Origin: Crocinitomicaceae bacterium
GTDB taxonomy: Bacteria > Bacteroidota > Bacteroidia > Flavobacteriales_G > Salibacteraceae
Assembly: GCA_002713215.1 (NCBI GenBank)
Contig: PAVO01000024.1
Span: forward strand, 56,900-120,899
Reading direction: 5' to 3'
Length of the DNA: 64,000 bases
Made by a program: the position numbers and the translations under genes. Under the pieces are notes generated by a model. It made no database searches, was not told the origin of the DNA, and saw only the letters and a program-made list of their open reading frames with translations. Of the stretch, positions 26,700 to 35,296 are shown piece by piece (the first letter of the stretch is position 1; the number at the start of each line of letters is the position of its first letter).

Positions 26700-27340
26700 T
26701 ACCTTACAACGTATCTGAGCAACTCAAAACTTTCAGCATATTTAGACCCAATCTGAACGCCACGGGTAGTTGCCAGAGACCTTATGAAATTTTCATTGGC
26801 ATAGGTCCTGTGTGCTTGAGAATTATATTGTTTTAAGGCGTCAACCTTAACTGCCACATGCTCCTCACTCAAAACAAAAAATGCCGAAGTAGTAAATGTT
26901 ATGTTATTCCAGGGCATCTCATAACAAAATATAGTAGAGAATTTGAATGCTCTAAGGCTTTCATCGGCAATGGTTTTATGATCTTGGTGCAAATCATTTA
27001 ACGAAGGCATGAAAACAATATCCGGCTGTATTTCAGTTCGAAGTTTGATTAGATCATCTAAAATATTCTGCCTTTTATAGTTGAAGGTCCTAACATCATA
27101 ATCGAACAGAAATAGCTTTTCTGGCTCAATGCCCAGGACCAGTGTTGCAGCCTTTACTTCGGTAATTAATATATCGGAAGGAAATTGTGGAAGAACTGAT
27201 TGCTGGCAAGCTGAAAATGCAGCATAATAAACATCATGACCTTCTTTTATCAATTTATTGATTGTGCCTCCGCAACCAAATTCACCATCGTCGGTATGAG
27301 GGGCAAGTACCAAAATCCTTTTCTTTTTATCCAATACCAT
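26699..27340 (-). CDS. PIG-L/LmbE-family N-deacetylase
   Basis: Zinc-dependent deacetylase of 213 residues removing an acetyl group from an N-acetyl sugar. APHTDDGEFGCGG (13-25) carries the PHxDD motif (His15, Asp17, Asp18) and DLHQDHKT (117-124) the HxxH motif (His118, His121); together they supply the zinc ligands and catalytic Asp of the family. First gene of the lower half of the polysaccharide locus; its stop and the next ATG share one base. Directly followed by an LpxD-like acyltransferase, which suggests acetyl removal then re-acylation of the same amine. It diverges from the Wzz-like gene across 126 bases. Confidence 0.9.
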   Translation of the reverse strand: MVLDKKKRILVLAPHTDDGEFGCGGTINKLIKEGHDVYYAAFSACQQSVLPQFPSDILITEVKAATLVLGIEPEKLFLFDYDVRTFNYKRQNILDDLIKLRTEIQPDIVFMPSLNDLHQDHKTIADESLRAFKFSTIFCYEMPWNNITFTTSAFFVLSEEHVAVKVDALKQYNSQAHRTYANENFIRSLATTRGVQIGSKYAESFELLRYVVR

Positions 27341-27466
27341 TTAATCCTAATATAAATTATGATGTACAAAGATGGAAAGAAATGGTAGATTGATTCTGAA
27401 TATAAAATGATTATTCATTAATGGGTTGTTAAGAACATTGACTCGTGTGTATTTCAGAATCCAATA

Positions 27467-28345
27467 ATGTACATAGATTTGGGCATTCAATTGGAAATTG
27501 ATATGAGCGAAGAAAGAAAAGTCAGCCTTACGGATTTAACGGTTACGGTGATTAGAACCATAAAACGTAATTTCCGTCTGTTTGTATCGGTAATATTATT
27601 CTTTACCCTTTTGGGAGTTATCTATAGCCTGGTTAAACAAAAGGAATATAAAACGCATTTTACGGCCTATTCTTCAATTTTAAAAAATGAACATCCCAGC
27701 CATATTTATGAGGCTCTCAATGTTTATGTAAAAGAAGGACAGGCAGAAAAGCTTTCAGAACTGTTGCAAATTGACGTTGAAACGGCTAGGGCAATCAGAA
27801 AAATAAAGGCCAATAAAACAGAAGGTATTACTGAAAAGGACCGGATACCGATTGGAATGCCAAGATTTGAAGTAAATCTTTTTACGGTTGAAATTAGGAC
27901 TTCGAACCCTGTAGATTATGTAGCATTGCAAAAGGGGTGCTATTATTATTTAGCGAATACTTCGTTTGTTAAATCTAAGATCAAATACCAAAAAGAAAGG
28001 ATTAAAAATTCCCTGGCCCTTGTGGACAGCCAATTGGTCCATTTGAATAATGCTCAAAAGGAAATGGTACTTAACCTGGAAAGCAACCGACAAAGACCAG
28101 ACAAATCACTTACAGTAATTGGTTCTGAAGTGGCTTATCCTAATGGAATGATAGAATTGATTAAATACCGTGAAGGACTGGAAAAATCTCTTGAAACGTC
28201 AGTTCCAATGGTTGTGGTTCAGGATATTATTCAAACCAATAAACCCATAAGTGAAAAATTACTGATTTGGGCTGTTTCATTAGGAATTGGACTTGTTTTA
28301 TCTTTATTGGCTCTCTTCTTCAGGGAGATTCTTAACAAAGCGTAA
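27467..28345 (+). CDS. Wzz-like chain-length/polysaccharide co-polymerase protein
   Basis: A 292-residue inner-membrane protein with one helix near the N-terminus (about 38-58) and one near the C-terminus (about 266-288) enclosing a long, partly coiled-coil periplasmic region (about 160-240). This is the topology of Wzz/PCP regulators of glycan chain length. The usual proline-rich segment before the second helix is only weakly present (NKPISEKL). An internal ATG at 27503 (MSEERKVSL) could be the true start. It is the only rightward gene inside the locus and its last 42 bases overlap the convergent Wzy gene. Confidence 0.65.
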   Translation: MYIDLGIQLEIDMSEERKVSLTDLTVTVIRTIKRNFRLFVSVILFFTLLGVIYSLVKQKEYKTHFTAYSSILKNEHPSHIYEALNVYVKEGQAEKLSELLQIDVETARAIRKIKANKTEGITEKDRIPIGMPRFEVNLFTVEIRTSNPVDYVALQKGCYYYLANTSFVKSKIKYQKERIKNSLALVDSQLVHLNNAQKEMVLNLESNRQRPDKSLTVIGSEVAYPNGMIELIKYREGLEKSLETSVPMVVVQDIIQTNKPISEKLLIWAVSLGIGLVLSLLALFFREILNKA

Positions 28346-29443
28346 TCGTTCTGGGTCGCCGGTTTTCAACAGGAAGACGAAATAAATCACATCAATTATT
28401 GATACGCCCCAGAATATGGCGAATTGAAATAGAGCATAGATGAGTATGGTTAATACATATATGAAGTTTTTTCCATTTAAGTAAATAGCGAGAATTAGAA
28501 AATAAAAAAGCGAAATGGCTGTACCGTGCGTAGCTATTAATTGCAAAAACGAATTGTGTGCATGGTACTCCCCATACCAAACTTTATGAGAACCATTCCC
28601 GAACCAAGGATTCTCTTTAATGAAGTTTAGGTAGAATTCCCAAATTTTCTCTCTTCCAGAAAGATCCACTTTTTTAGTATTTCTAGTTAACTGATCCAGA
28701 ATTACTTCAGAATAATCTAGTATTACCTGGGAGGATACAACCAGGAACAGTACTAATGCCACAATTGTGTAAAACCAATCGACAACGGGTTTGTCAGCCC
28801 TAAACCACATGTATCCTTTAATTGCAAAAAAGGCAAACAGGGCTACAAAAACAGTTCTTCCAAAAGTTAGATAACAACCAACAAGAATAAGAACCCATAA
28901 TAACTTATTGATGATCCCCTCATAAAGTCGATAAAAATCGATGAGAAGTATTACCAACAAACACTTTATTGCAAGCACACTCGAATTGTTACTTAAACCC
29001 AATGGACGGGTATTGTACAACAACCCACTCTCTTCAAATACATCATAGTGTTCTAGTCCGGTGAAAAAAGTTGACACTCCCAGAAAGTATTCTGCCATGG
29101 CAACAATTACCTCAATAGCTACAAGATAGGCCAATATTTTTACGTCCTTTTTTCTAAACTCACTGGCAATAAATACCGAGAGAGGCATTAATACGAATTG
29201 AGGAAACAGGCTTGGGGTATATTCAGGGTCATATTCATTTAGAATAAAATTTAAACCCGACAAGAAGATGATCACCGTCAATAGAATAAGGATAGGGGTT
29301 ACCCGAATTTTCTTATCTGTTAAATCGGTGAAATTCTTAACAAATTTGTTCGGGTTCCTATATAAGGCATACGCAGCAGCCAGAATAAACAAAGCTTGCG
29401 GCATATAAACGAGTGTAGGAAGAAATGAAAGTAGACCTAACAT
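28304..29443 (-). CDS. Wzy-type polymerase / O-antigen ligase-like membrane protein
   Basis: A 379-residue polytopic protein with about ten hydrophobic segments. The long periplasmic loop holds LSGREKIWEFYLNFIKENPWFGNG (about 262-285) and YHAHNSFLQL, the R..W..-ENP-x-x-G-x-G and H-N-x-F motifs of the Wzy_C superfamily. It lies one base downstream of the Wzx flippase gene, so here the likely role is polymerisation of flipped repeat units. Its C-terminal codons overlap the end of the convergent Wzz-like gene (28304-28345). Confidence 0.82.
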   Translation of the reverse strand: MLGLLSFLPTLVYMPQALFILAAAYALYRNPNKFVKNFTDLTDKKIRVTPILILLTVIIFLSGLNFILNEYDPEYTPSLFPQFVLMPLSVFIASEFRKKDVKILAYLVAIEVIVAMAEYFLGVSTFFTGLEHYDVFEESGLLYNTRPLGLSNNSSVLAIKCLLVILLIDFYRLYEGIINKLLWVLILVGCYLTFGRTVFVALFAFFAIKGYMWFRADKPVVDWFYTIVALVLFLVVSSQVILDYSEVILDQLTRNTKKVDLSGREKIWEFYLNFIKENPWFGNGSHKVWYGEYHAHNSFLQLIATHGTAISLFYFLILAIYLNGKNFIYVLTILIYALFQFAIFWGVSIIDVIYFVFLLKTGDPERLRFVKNLPEEESQ

Positions 29444-29444
29444 A

Positions 29445-30707
29445 CTATTTAGTTAACTTCCAGTTCATTGGGTAAAACCTGGCGCTGAAATACCAAATGA
29501 TTACAAACTGAAGAAAGAAAGACAATGCTGTTGACTGAGCGGCACCAATTGCCCCATTTTCTTTTATCAGTAGGTAATTGAACACTACATTAAGAATGGC
29601 AACAAAAAAAGTAACCCTGGCAATTAATTTAGACAGCTTTAAGTAAATCAAGTAATTAACGACCATTTTATACATCCCATTCAATGCAAAACCAAAAGCA
29701 ATCCACCCAACAAAATCCTGCGCAACAATATACCGATCATCAATAAACAATGAAAACAGAAATGGAGCAATGCCATATAGTCCCCCAGCTAATAACAACA
29801 AAACTGCAAAATACATGTAAGTCATTTTAACCAACCTAGTATTCCATTCGGTAGTAAGATTATTTAACTTAGCGTAAAACCAGGGAACCCATGCCTGATT
29901 GAATGAATTCTGTACAAGGCCGATTATCAACCCCACTTGATAACCAACTGAATACAAACCAGTAGCTTCTTCACTAATCATATTTCTGATGAAGAGCAAA
30001 TCGGAATAGTTAATGATAATGCCTCCTAATACATGTGGAATAAACGGAATGCCAAATTTTATAATCTCCTGCATTTCGATTTTATGCATGAAAAGAGCCC
30101 CCTTATTCTGTTTCAGAATAATGACGATTGAGGCCAAGCCAACGATAGCTCCAGAAATTACAATTCCCTCAACCCTTCCAGTCCACGAAGAATTGAAATA
30201 CATAACAATACCAATGGATAGGGAAAGTTCAAAAACAACCCTAAGCAAGCGCCAGATCGCAAAAAACCACGCCTTGTTTAAGAGTCGCCAGTAGGTAAGT
30301 AAAAACTCATTTACCTGTTCAAAACAAATGAAGACAACCATCACAGATAGCCACTTCAAGCTTAGTCCAGTGTAACTAAAAATAATAGAATTAAACGGAA
30401 GTACCACCAACAGCACTAGAAGACCAGTAATTAGAATTAACCAGATAACCGCACTTCTGTGCCTGTTGAACTGGTCATCTGTCTTGGAATAGAATACTAC
30501 ATTGGTGAGCGATGTACCATTGACTCCAATAAAGGGTTGCAAGAAATTGTAAAACAGTTGAAACATGGCAATCATGGCCATGTCCTGAGGCTGTAAATAA
30601 TTGGTTAAAAACGGAAGCAACAACAAGGGCAATCCAGAAGCCATTGCATTGGTAGCTCCATAGATTATGAAGTTTTTAGATACCTGACTATTTAAATACT
30701 TCTTCAA
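29445..30707 (-). CDS. Wzx-type lipid-linked glycan flippase (MOP superfamily)
   Basis: A 420-residue protein with about twelve to fourteen membrane segments, including a conserved N-terminal IYGATNAMASGLPLLLLPFLT, which matches the polysaccharide-biosynthesis (RfbX/Wzx) family. It moves undecaprenyl-linked oligosaccharide from the cytoplasmic to the periplasmic face. It overlaps the upstream gene by four bases and is followed one base later by the Wzy gene, an order typical of Wzx/Wzy-dependent pathways. Confidence 0.88.
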   Translation of the reverse strand: MKKYLNSQVSKNFIIYGATNAMASGLPLLLLPFLTNYLQPQDMAMIAMFQLFYNFLQPFIGVNGTSLTNVVFYSKTDDQFNRHRSAVIWLILITGLLVLLVVLPFNSIIFSYTGLSLKWLSVMVVFICFEQVNEFLLTYWRLLNKAWFFAIWRLLRVVFELSLSIGIVMYFNSSWTGRVEGIVISGAIVGLASIVIILKQNKGALFMHKIEMQEIIKFGIPFIPHVLGGIIINYSDLLFIRNMISEEATGLYSVGYQVGLIIGLVQNSFNQAWVPWFYAKLNNLTTEWNTRLVKMTYMYFAVLLLLAGGLYGIAPFLFSLFIDDRYIVAQDFVGWIAFGFALNGMYKMVVNYLIYLKLSKLIARVTFFVAILNVVFNYLLIKENGAIGAAQSTALSFFLQFVIIWYFSARFYPMNWKLTK

Positions 30708-32065
30708 TATTTTTCTCTAAAATAGGAACTCAAATTCTTAAAAAATGAAGGATAAAACAAATGTGAATTTAATTCAACAACTCGATCCACATCCAAAGAC
30801 AATTTTTTTTCTACTTCCTGAACAAATTCCTCCGGTGAAGTGCAAAATGCGTTGGATTCCTTATTGGTTAAAATTGCCCCGAAGTAATTGGTTGCTCTGT
30901 TATCGTGATCATACATTACGTTGGGAATTCCTATCGCTACTGATTCAATGGCACAGGTAGAATATATGGTAGTATGAATGTCACTCAATTTCATTTTTTC
31001 ATAGACGTTTAAATTATCTGCGAAAAAAATCGCGGGATTAAGTTCAAAGTTTTCACGATAGTAATCCTCCTTATCAACTCTCGGGATGTATACGCATGCC
31101 CAAGATGGTCTTAACGTAAGCACTTGGTTAAGAAATGCTATCAATAAGTCATCACAATCGGTTTGGCCAGTGGCCGAAATAATTACCTGATGATTCTCCC
31201 TTATTTTTTCAAAAACTTCTGATTTTATGGAGCTTTCTTTGATATGTTCCAAATAAAACGATCCCAACGGAAAAACCCTTTCACTATCGATATATTCACT
31301 GGATTTAAACAGACTTTGCTCCTGTGTTCCAAAACTCAAAAAGTCATCGGGTTGAAGCAGCGGATCAAATGCATTGTATATCATATAACCGTGATGGTCG
31401 CTATTTATAATGCCATGCTGCAGTTCAATAACTTTTGTTCCAAGTTTTTTTAATGCCATAACTCGAGGCATGTCCACATAAGCTGCATTGATTATCGCCG
31501 TTTTAAATCGCTTTAGTTTTCCCAATTGCCTTGTAATCCAATATCTGGAAACAAATTGTTTGTAAACCACCCCCATATTTGAGGACATTTTAAATCGTTG
31601 ATCTACTTCATTTTGAATCTCATAGATATGTTTTGGGACTACAACCAGTTTTGCGAATAACTTTTCAATCAAGAGTAAAACCAATTTACTCGATACTTCA
31701 GGGTTTGGTAATTGATCTCCTGGATAATGTCCTTTAATAGGAAGTTCTATAAACCAGGTTCTTCCAATATACTCAGGTAAAAAATCTGTTTTTTCAGTCC
31801 ACTTTCCCTTGTATAACAAACGATTTCCTGATCCCATAAAAACCACAGCATCAAAGCTTTTAAACCAGAACCTAAAACCATATAATAGAAACTTAAGAAA
31901 GGTAAACGCCTTTTTGGAGTCAACTTTTACCATGGTATCTGTTCCAAAATGAAGTTTGTCCAATGAGTATAACCTAAGGTAAGGCCAAATGTTTACTCCT
32001 TGAAATTCGACCTCATATTTGGAAGTAAATTCATCGAATTCCCTTATGGTTTTATTAAATTTCAA
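30704..32065 (-). CDS. Unclassified GT-B-like transferase (possible ketosugar-acid transferase)
   Basis: A 453-residue cytoplasmic protein starting at a TTG (32063-32065). The C-terminal half has the pattern of a GT-B nucleotide-sugar domain: ELQHGIINSDHHGY (214-227), FLSFGTQEQSLF (243-254), VIISATGQTD, then a late acidic and Ser/Thr stretch (STCAIESVAIGIPNVMYD) where GT-B enzymes bind the donor. The L-x-HG element also occurs in capsule-type transferases such as KpsC/KpsS, NeuE-like and TagF-like proteins. With CMP-sugar genes upstream, I suggest it transfers the ketosugar acid, but family membership is unproven. Confidence 0.55.
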   Translation of the reverse strand: MKFNKTIREFDEFTSKYEVEFQGVNIWPYLRLYSLDKLHFGTDTMVKVDSKKAFTFLKFLLYGFRFWFKSFDAVVFMGSGNRLLYKGKWTEKTDFLPEYIGRTWFIELPIKGHYPGDQLPNPEVSSKLVLLLIEKLFAKLVVVPKHIYEIQNEVDQRFKMSSNMGVVYKQFVSRYWITRQLGKLKRFKTAIINAAYVDMPRVMALKKLGTKVIELQHGIINSDHHGYMIYNAFDPLLQPDDFLSFGTQEQSLFKSSEYIDSERVFPLGSFYLEHIKESSIKSEVFEKIRENHQVIISATGQTDCDDLLIAFLNQVLTLRPSWACVYIPRVDKEDYYRENFELNPAIFFADNLNVYEKMKLSDIHTTIYSTCAIESVAIGIPNVMYDHDNRATNYFGAILTNKESNAFCTSPEEFVQEVEKKLSLDVDRVVELNSHLFYPSFFKNLSSYFREKY

Positions 32066-32117
32066 AAACCAAAAATTATACTCCGATTAGACATTATTTC
32101 ACCATTTCATTTTAAGG

Positions 32118-32240
32118 CTAAAACTCCAAATATAAATAGGGAATTTTAGCAATATTATTTTGAGAAAGTAAAAAACAAATTACTACTACAAATAAAATTG
32201 TGAGTGCAATAATTAGGAATACCCTATTTATTTTGTACAT
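32118..32240 (-). CDS. Possible 40-residue single-pass membrane peptide
   Basis: A short frame filling most of the only sizeable gap in the upper part of the locus. It starts with an ATG at 32238-32240, inside the last codons of the SGNH gene in another frame, and ends with TAG at 32118-32120. The product MYKINRVFLIIALTIL... has a basic N-terminus, about 18 consecutive hydrophobic residues and a short polar tail (SQNNIAKIP). The overlapping start and the dense gene packing argue for translation. The AT-rich background makes a chance hydrophobic frame possible. Confidence 0.4.
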   Translation of the reverse strand: MYKINRVFLIIALTILFVVVICFLLSQNNIAKIPYLYLEF

Positions 32241-33357
32241 AATAACCTTTAATTTGAAGTGCGGTTAAATAAGCCCCATATTCCGATATATGCTGAACAT
32301 CCATAAACGTACCCGATAAATCTGACAACTCAGTTCCATCAATGTATGGAACTTTGTTTTGATCTAATAAAAGTTTTATCCTGTCCACCACTCTTTCGTA
32401 TTCCACTAATACTTCAGGATTCTTTTGCGAACCATAAATTCGGTTATAAGGTCCTAAATAGAACACGCAATTAATGTCATACTCTTTAGTTAAACTAATA
32501 AATACCTTCAACAGGTTGTCCTGATAATTCGATGTCGTATCAATCATTGGGAATGGCGTTTTTGACTCCAAAAAATTATCCAAACAGTTGTAAATTGGAT
32601 TTATTTTTCCCTTCAAGGCAATTACAGCCAGGGAATCATATATTGGAGAATATTCTTGAGATTTATTTGGTTGTTGGAGAAAGGGAACTAAACATTGCTC
32701 TTTGGGAAATGCCTTTTCATGCTTTTCAATATTTTCGATCAGATTTAATAGATCATAGTAGTAAAAGCTTCTAAAATCATCGACCAAACTATTGGCCTTT
32801 ATCTTCAATGTGCCTTTTTGAAAATTGGCGTGGTACATAAACTCTTTATAAACTCCAAGTTGTATAGCTCGGTCCTTTATTCTATAAACAACCGATGAGT
32901 CGATGTATCGATTGAAATAATCTTCGTTAAAATTGTTTAGCCAAAACCTCCAATAGGTTGGGTTTATGTAGTACAATACGTTAAGGTCCTTAAACGCATC
33001 TGGATTATCGATAATAAGTGGAAAATATACATTGGCTAATCTACCTGCACCTCCCAGTGCGTAGACGGGTCTATTAATTTCTGCATCCCGATTTAATAAA
33101 TCGAAGTAATTATTTCCATTTAGTTCATTACCTGTTTCGGAGGTACCAAGAACAAGAATTCCGTTTTCGCTCTTTATTCTATTTAAAAAATTTACAAAAA
33201 TCCGATTCCCTGACTTTACATATACCCCCTCAATAATTTCGTCTGAAACAGGATTTAAAACAACCAACAATAGAGGAATAGCCACAAAGCAGAGCACAAT
33301 AGCACTAACCGAAGAGATCCAAAGTTTTTCTTTTATTATTTTATTTACCTCCAGCAT
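32224..33357 (-). CDS. DltD/AlgX-like SGNH-fold protein, partner of the MBOAT
   Basis: A 377-residue protein with one N-terminal membrane helix (about 13-35) and a periplasmic domain. The nucleophile block is probably GTSE (71-74, Ser73), and DVQH (353-356) supplies the Asp-x-x-His pair of SGNH hydrolases. In DltD and the alginate O-acetylation proteins AlgJ/AlgX the same architecture is found beside an MBOAT, and this start overlaps the MBOAT stop by 17 bases. I infer that it completes transfer of an acyl group to the exported glycan. Low similarity to named families makes the substrate unknown. Confidence 0.7.
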   Translation of the reverse strand: MLEVNKIIKEKLWISSVSAIVLCFVAIPLLLVVLNPVSDEIIEGVYVKSGNRIFVNFLNRIKSENGILVLGTSETGNELNGNNYFDLLNRDAEINRPVYALGGAGRLANVYFPLIIDNPDAFKDLNVLYYINPTYWRFWLNNFNEDYFNRYIDSSVVYRIKDRAIQLGVYKEFMYHANFQKGTLKIKANSLVDDFRSFYYYDLLNLIENIEKHEKAFPKEQCLVPFLQQPNKSQEYSPIYDSLAVIALKGKINPIYNCLDNFLESKTPFPMIDTTSNYQDNLLKVFISLTKEYDINCVFYLGPYNRIYGSQKNPEVLVEYERVVDRIKLLLDQNKVPYIDGTELSDLSGTFMDVQHISEYGAYLTALQIKGYYVQNK

Positions 33358-35251
33358 AATCAGGGATTGTCACAAATTGGGTAAAACTTGTACCTATAGC
33401 TAAATCATCAAAGTATGTAATTTTTACTTCATAATTTCCAGAGGCCAGGTTTCTTGGAGTATTCTGATAATCCAATGTCCCATGGATATGAGTAAAACTA
33501 TAGATTCCACTTCTATTTGGGTCGTCCAATATCCACTCTTCGCCTACTCTTCTATATTCTATGATTAAATTGGTTTTGCTTAAAGCCTTATACTTAATTC
33601 TAATTGCCCAACCGTAACCATCAACAAACTCGGGAATTGCTATAATCTTCTGGTTGAGTATTTCGGCAGGAAGGTCCAGTTTGTACTCAACAACACCTTC
33701 AGGAACGTAATCTAGGGTTGAGAGGTAAACATTTTCACCAAAGAGCAGCTTCTGAATACTGGTATGCTCTATGTCATTAAAGCTAAAATAGGAAACAACT
33801 GTATTCCAGTTTTCCTTTTTTAAATCCGATATACTCCTAACCTTTAACTTATAAATTCTTTTTCCCTCGGTAAGTGGTTTCAAATAGTAAGTATGAGATG
33901 CATTAATCTCAACACTATCAATTCTTTTTCTGAATAGTTCTTTATTATAAGTTTCGTATTCTATCTCAATAAAGCTCGTTGTGGAACTCGTGGGTTTATA
34001 AACCAACCTAAGATGAGGCTCATCTTTTATTTTAACCATATTAACTTCAACTTTTTCTGAATTCGGATTTACGATGCTATCCAGAATAGAGGACACTTCA
34101 TAGGTATTGTAGTTGAAAAAAAACCACCCAAAAGTTACAAAGCTAAAGGTTACCAATACGGCACCTGTTTTATATAAGGCAGAAAACACCTGATTGTCCA
34201 ATTTAGTAATGCGCTTCCTATAAACGTATATATCATAAAGCTTAAACAGCATTAACCCTACTCCATGCCATAAACCCCAATAAAGAAAATTGAGTGTGTT
34301 TCCATGCCAAATACCACAAATTATAAACGTGAGCAAATAGCCAATGAATGTAACAACAAGTCGTGGTGATTTTTTGAAGCTGTTTGAAAGGAAGGTAACC
34401 AACGGCTTAAAAATGTACTTGAACAAGAAGTTGGAAAATGTCATATGCCACTTTTTCCAAAATACTGATAAACTAGCAGACGAATATGGATTGTTAAAGT
34501 TCTCAGGTGTTTTCACTCCAAGTAAATATGCCGACCCAATGGCTATGTCAGAATACCCGGAGAAATCAAACAATATATAAAAGGAGTAGAAAATTAAGCT
34601 GAGAAACAAGCTTATCTGCCAGGAATAAGTCGCATCAAATGAAGCAAAGTCCAACGCATAACTGGCAATGATAGGCACAATGAAAAACTTTTTTATTATT
34701 CCTACTAGTAATCTGAATGTACCAGCCTTAAAAAGGGCTACCCGATAGTTATTTCTTTTTTGTTTTATCCAATAATTAAAATTATTGAACTCATCAATTG
34801 GCCCTGCTATAAAGCTTGGAAAGTATATGATGTAATTCAGAAAGCTTAATAAATTGTAATCAACGATATTTTTTTTTGAGCTTTCAACTAAAAAATGTAT
34901 AAGCCTAAACAGAATATAGGAAAGCCCAATTCGATGGAGTAACTCAAAAGAAGCCAGGTTGTAATTTTTTAGAACAAAAAGGAAAACTAAAATCCCAATA
35001 AAAAGCAAGAGAAAAAAATCACTCCGCTCCTCCCTTTTACTCAAGTACTTGCCACAAAAGAACACCAGAGCTGAAACACACAGGACAATGCCTATAGATG
35101 CAATTGAAGATATAGTGGAAAGGATGATTATGCTACCGCCAACCAAAAGAATGTTTAAAGCATATTGATTTCTATAGAAAAAAGCAAAAGCATTGTATAC
35201 TACAATGAATGCAATTACCAGTAAGAAGCTGTAATTATCATTAAAAATCAT
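33341..35251 (-). CDS. MBOAT O-acyltransferase with extra C-terminal beta domain
   Basis: A 636-residue protein. Residues 1-390 form a DltB/AlgI-type membrane-bound O-acyltransferase with about ten helices, YFPSFIAGPI (143-152), the SVFWKKWHMT motif (262-271) and the probable catalytic His316 in CGIWHG, followed by WGLWHG (325-330). Standard members end near 380-480; here about 250 further residues (about 385-636) look like two beta-sandwich modules with alternating hydrophobic strands and no further membrane helix. This tail would hang in the periplasm and may bind glycan or the adjacent SGNH protein. It acts after export in this locus. Confidence 0.88.
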   Translation of the reverse strand: MIFNDNYSFLLVIAFIVVYNAFAFFYRNQYALNILLVGGSIIILSTISSIASIGIVLCVSALVFFCGKYLSKREERSDFFLLLFIGILVFLFVLKNYNLASFELLHRIGLSYILFRLIHFLVESSKKNIVDYNLLSFLNYIIYFPSFIAGPIDEFNNFNYWIKQKRNNYRVALFKAGTFRLLVGIIKKFFIVPIIASYALDFASFDATYSWQISLFLSLIFYSFYILFDFSGYSDIAIGSAYLLGVKTPENFNNPYSSASLSVFWKKWHMTFSNFLFKYIFKPLVTFLSNSFKKSPRLVVTFIGYLLTFIICGIWHGNTLNFLYWGLWHGVGLMLFKLYDIYVYRKRITKLDNQVFSALYKTGAVLVTFSFVTFGWFFFNYNTYEVSSILDSIVNPNSEKVEVNMVKIKDEPHLRLVYKPTSSTTSFIEIEYETYNKELFRKRIDSVEINASHTYYLKPLTEGKRIYKLKVRSISDLKKENWNTVVSYFSFNDIEHTSIQKLLFGENVYLSTLDYVPEGVVEYKLDLPAEILNQKIIAIPEFVDGYGWAIRIKYKALSKTNLIIEYRRVGEEWILDDPNRSGIYSFTHIHGTLDYQNTPRNLASGNYEVKITYFDDLAIGTSFTQFVTIPDYAGGK

Positions 35252-35296
35252 AGTATAATCAGCAAGATCTAAACAACCACCATTACCCCTGCTATT

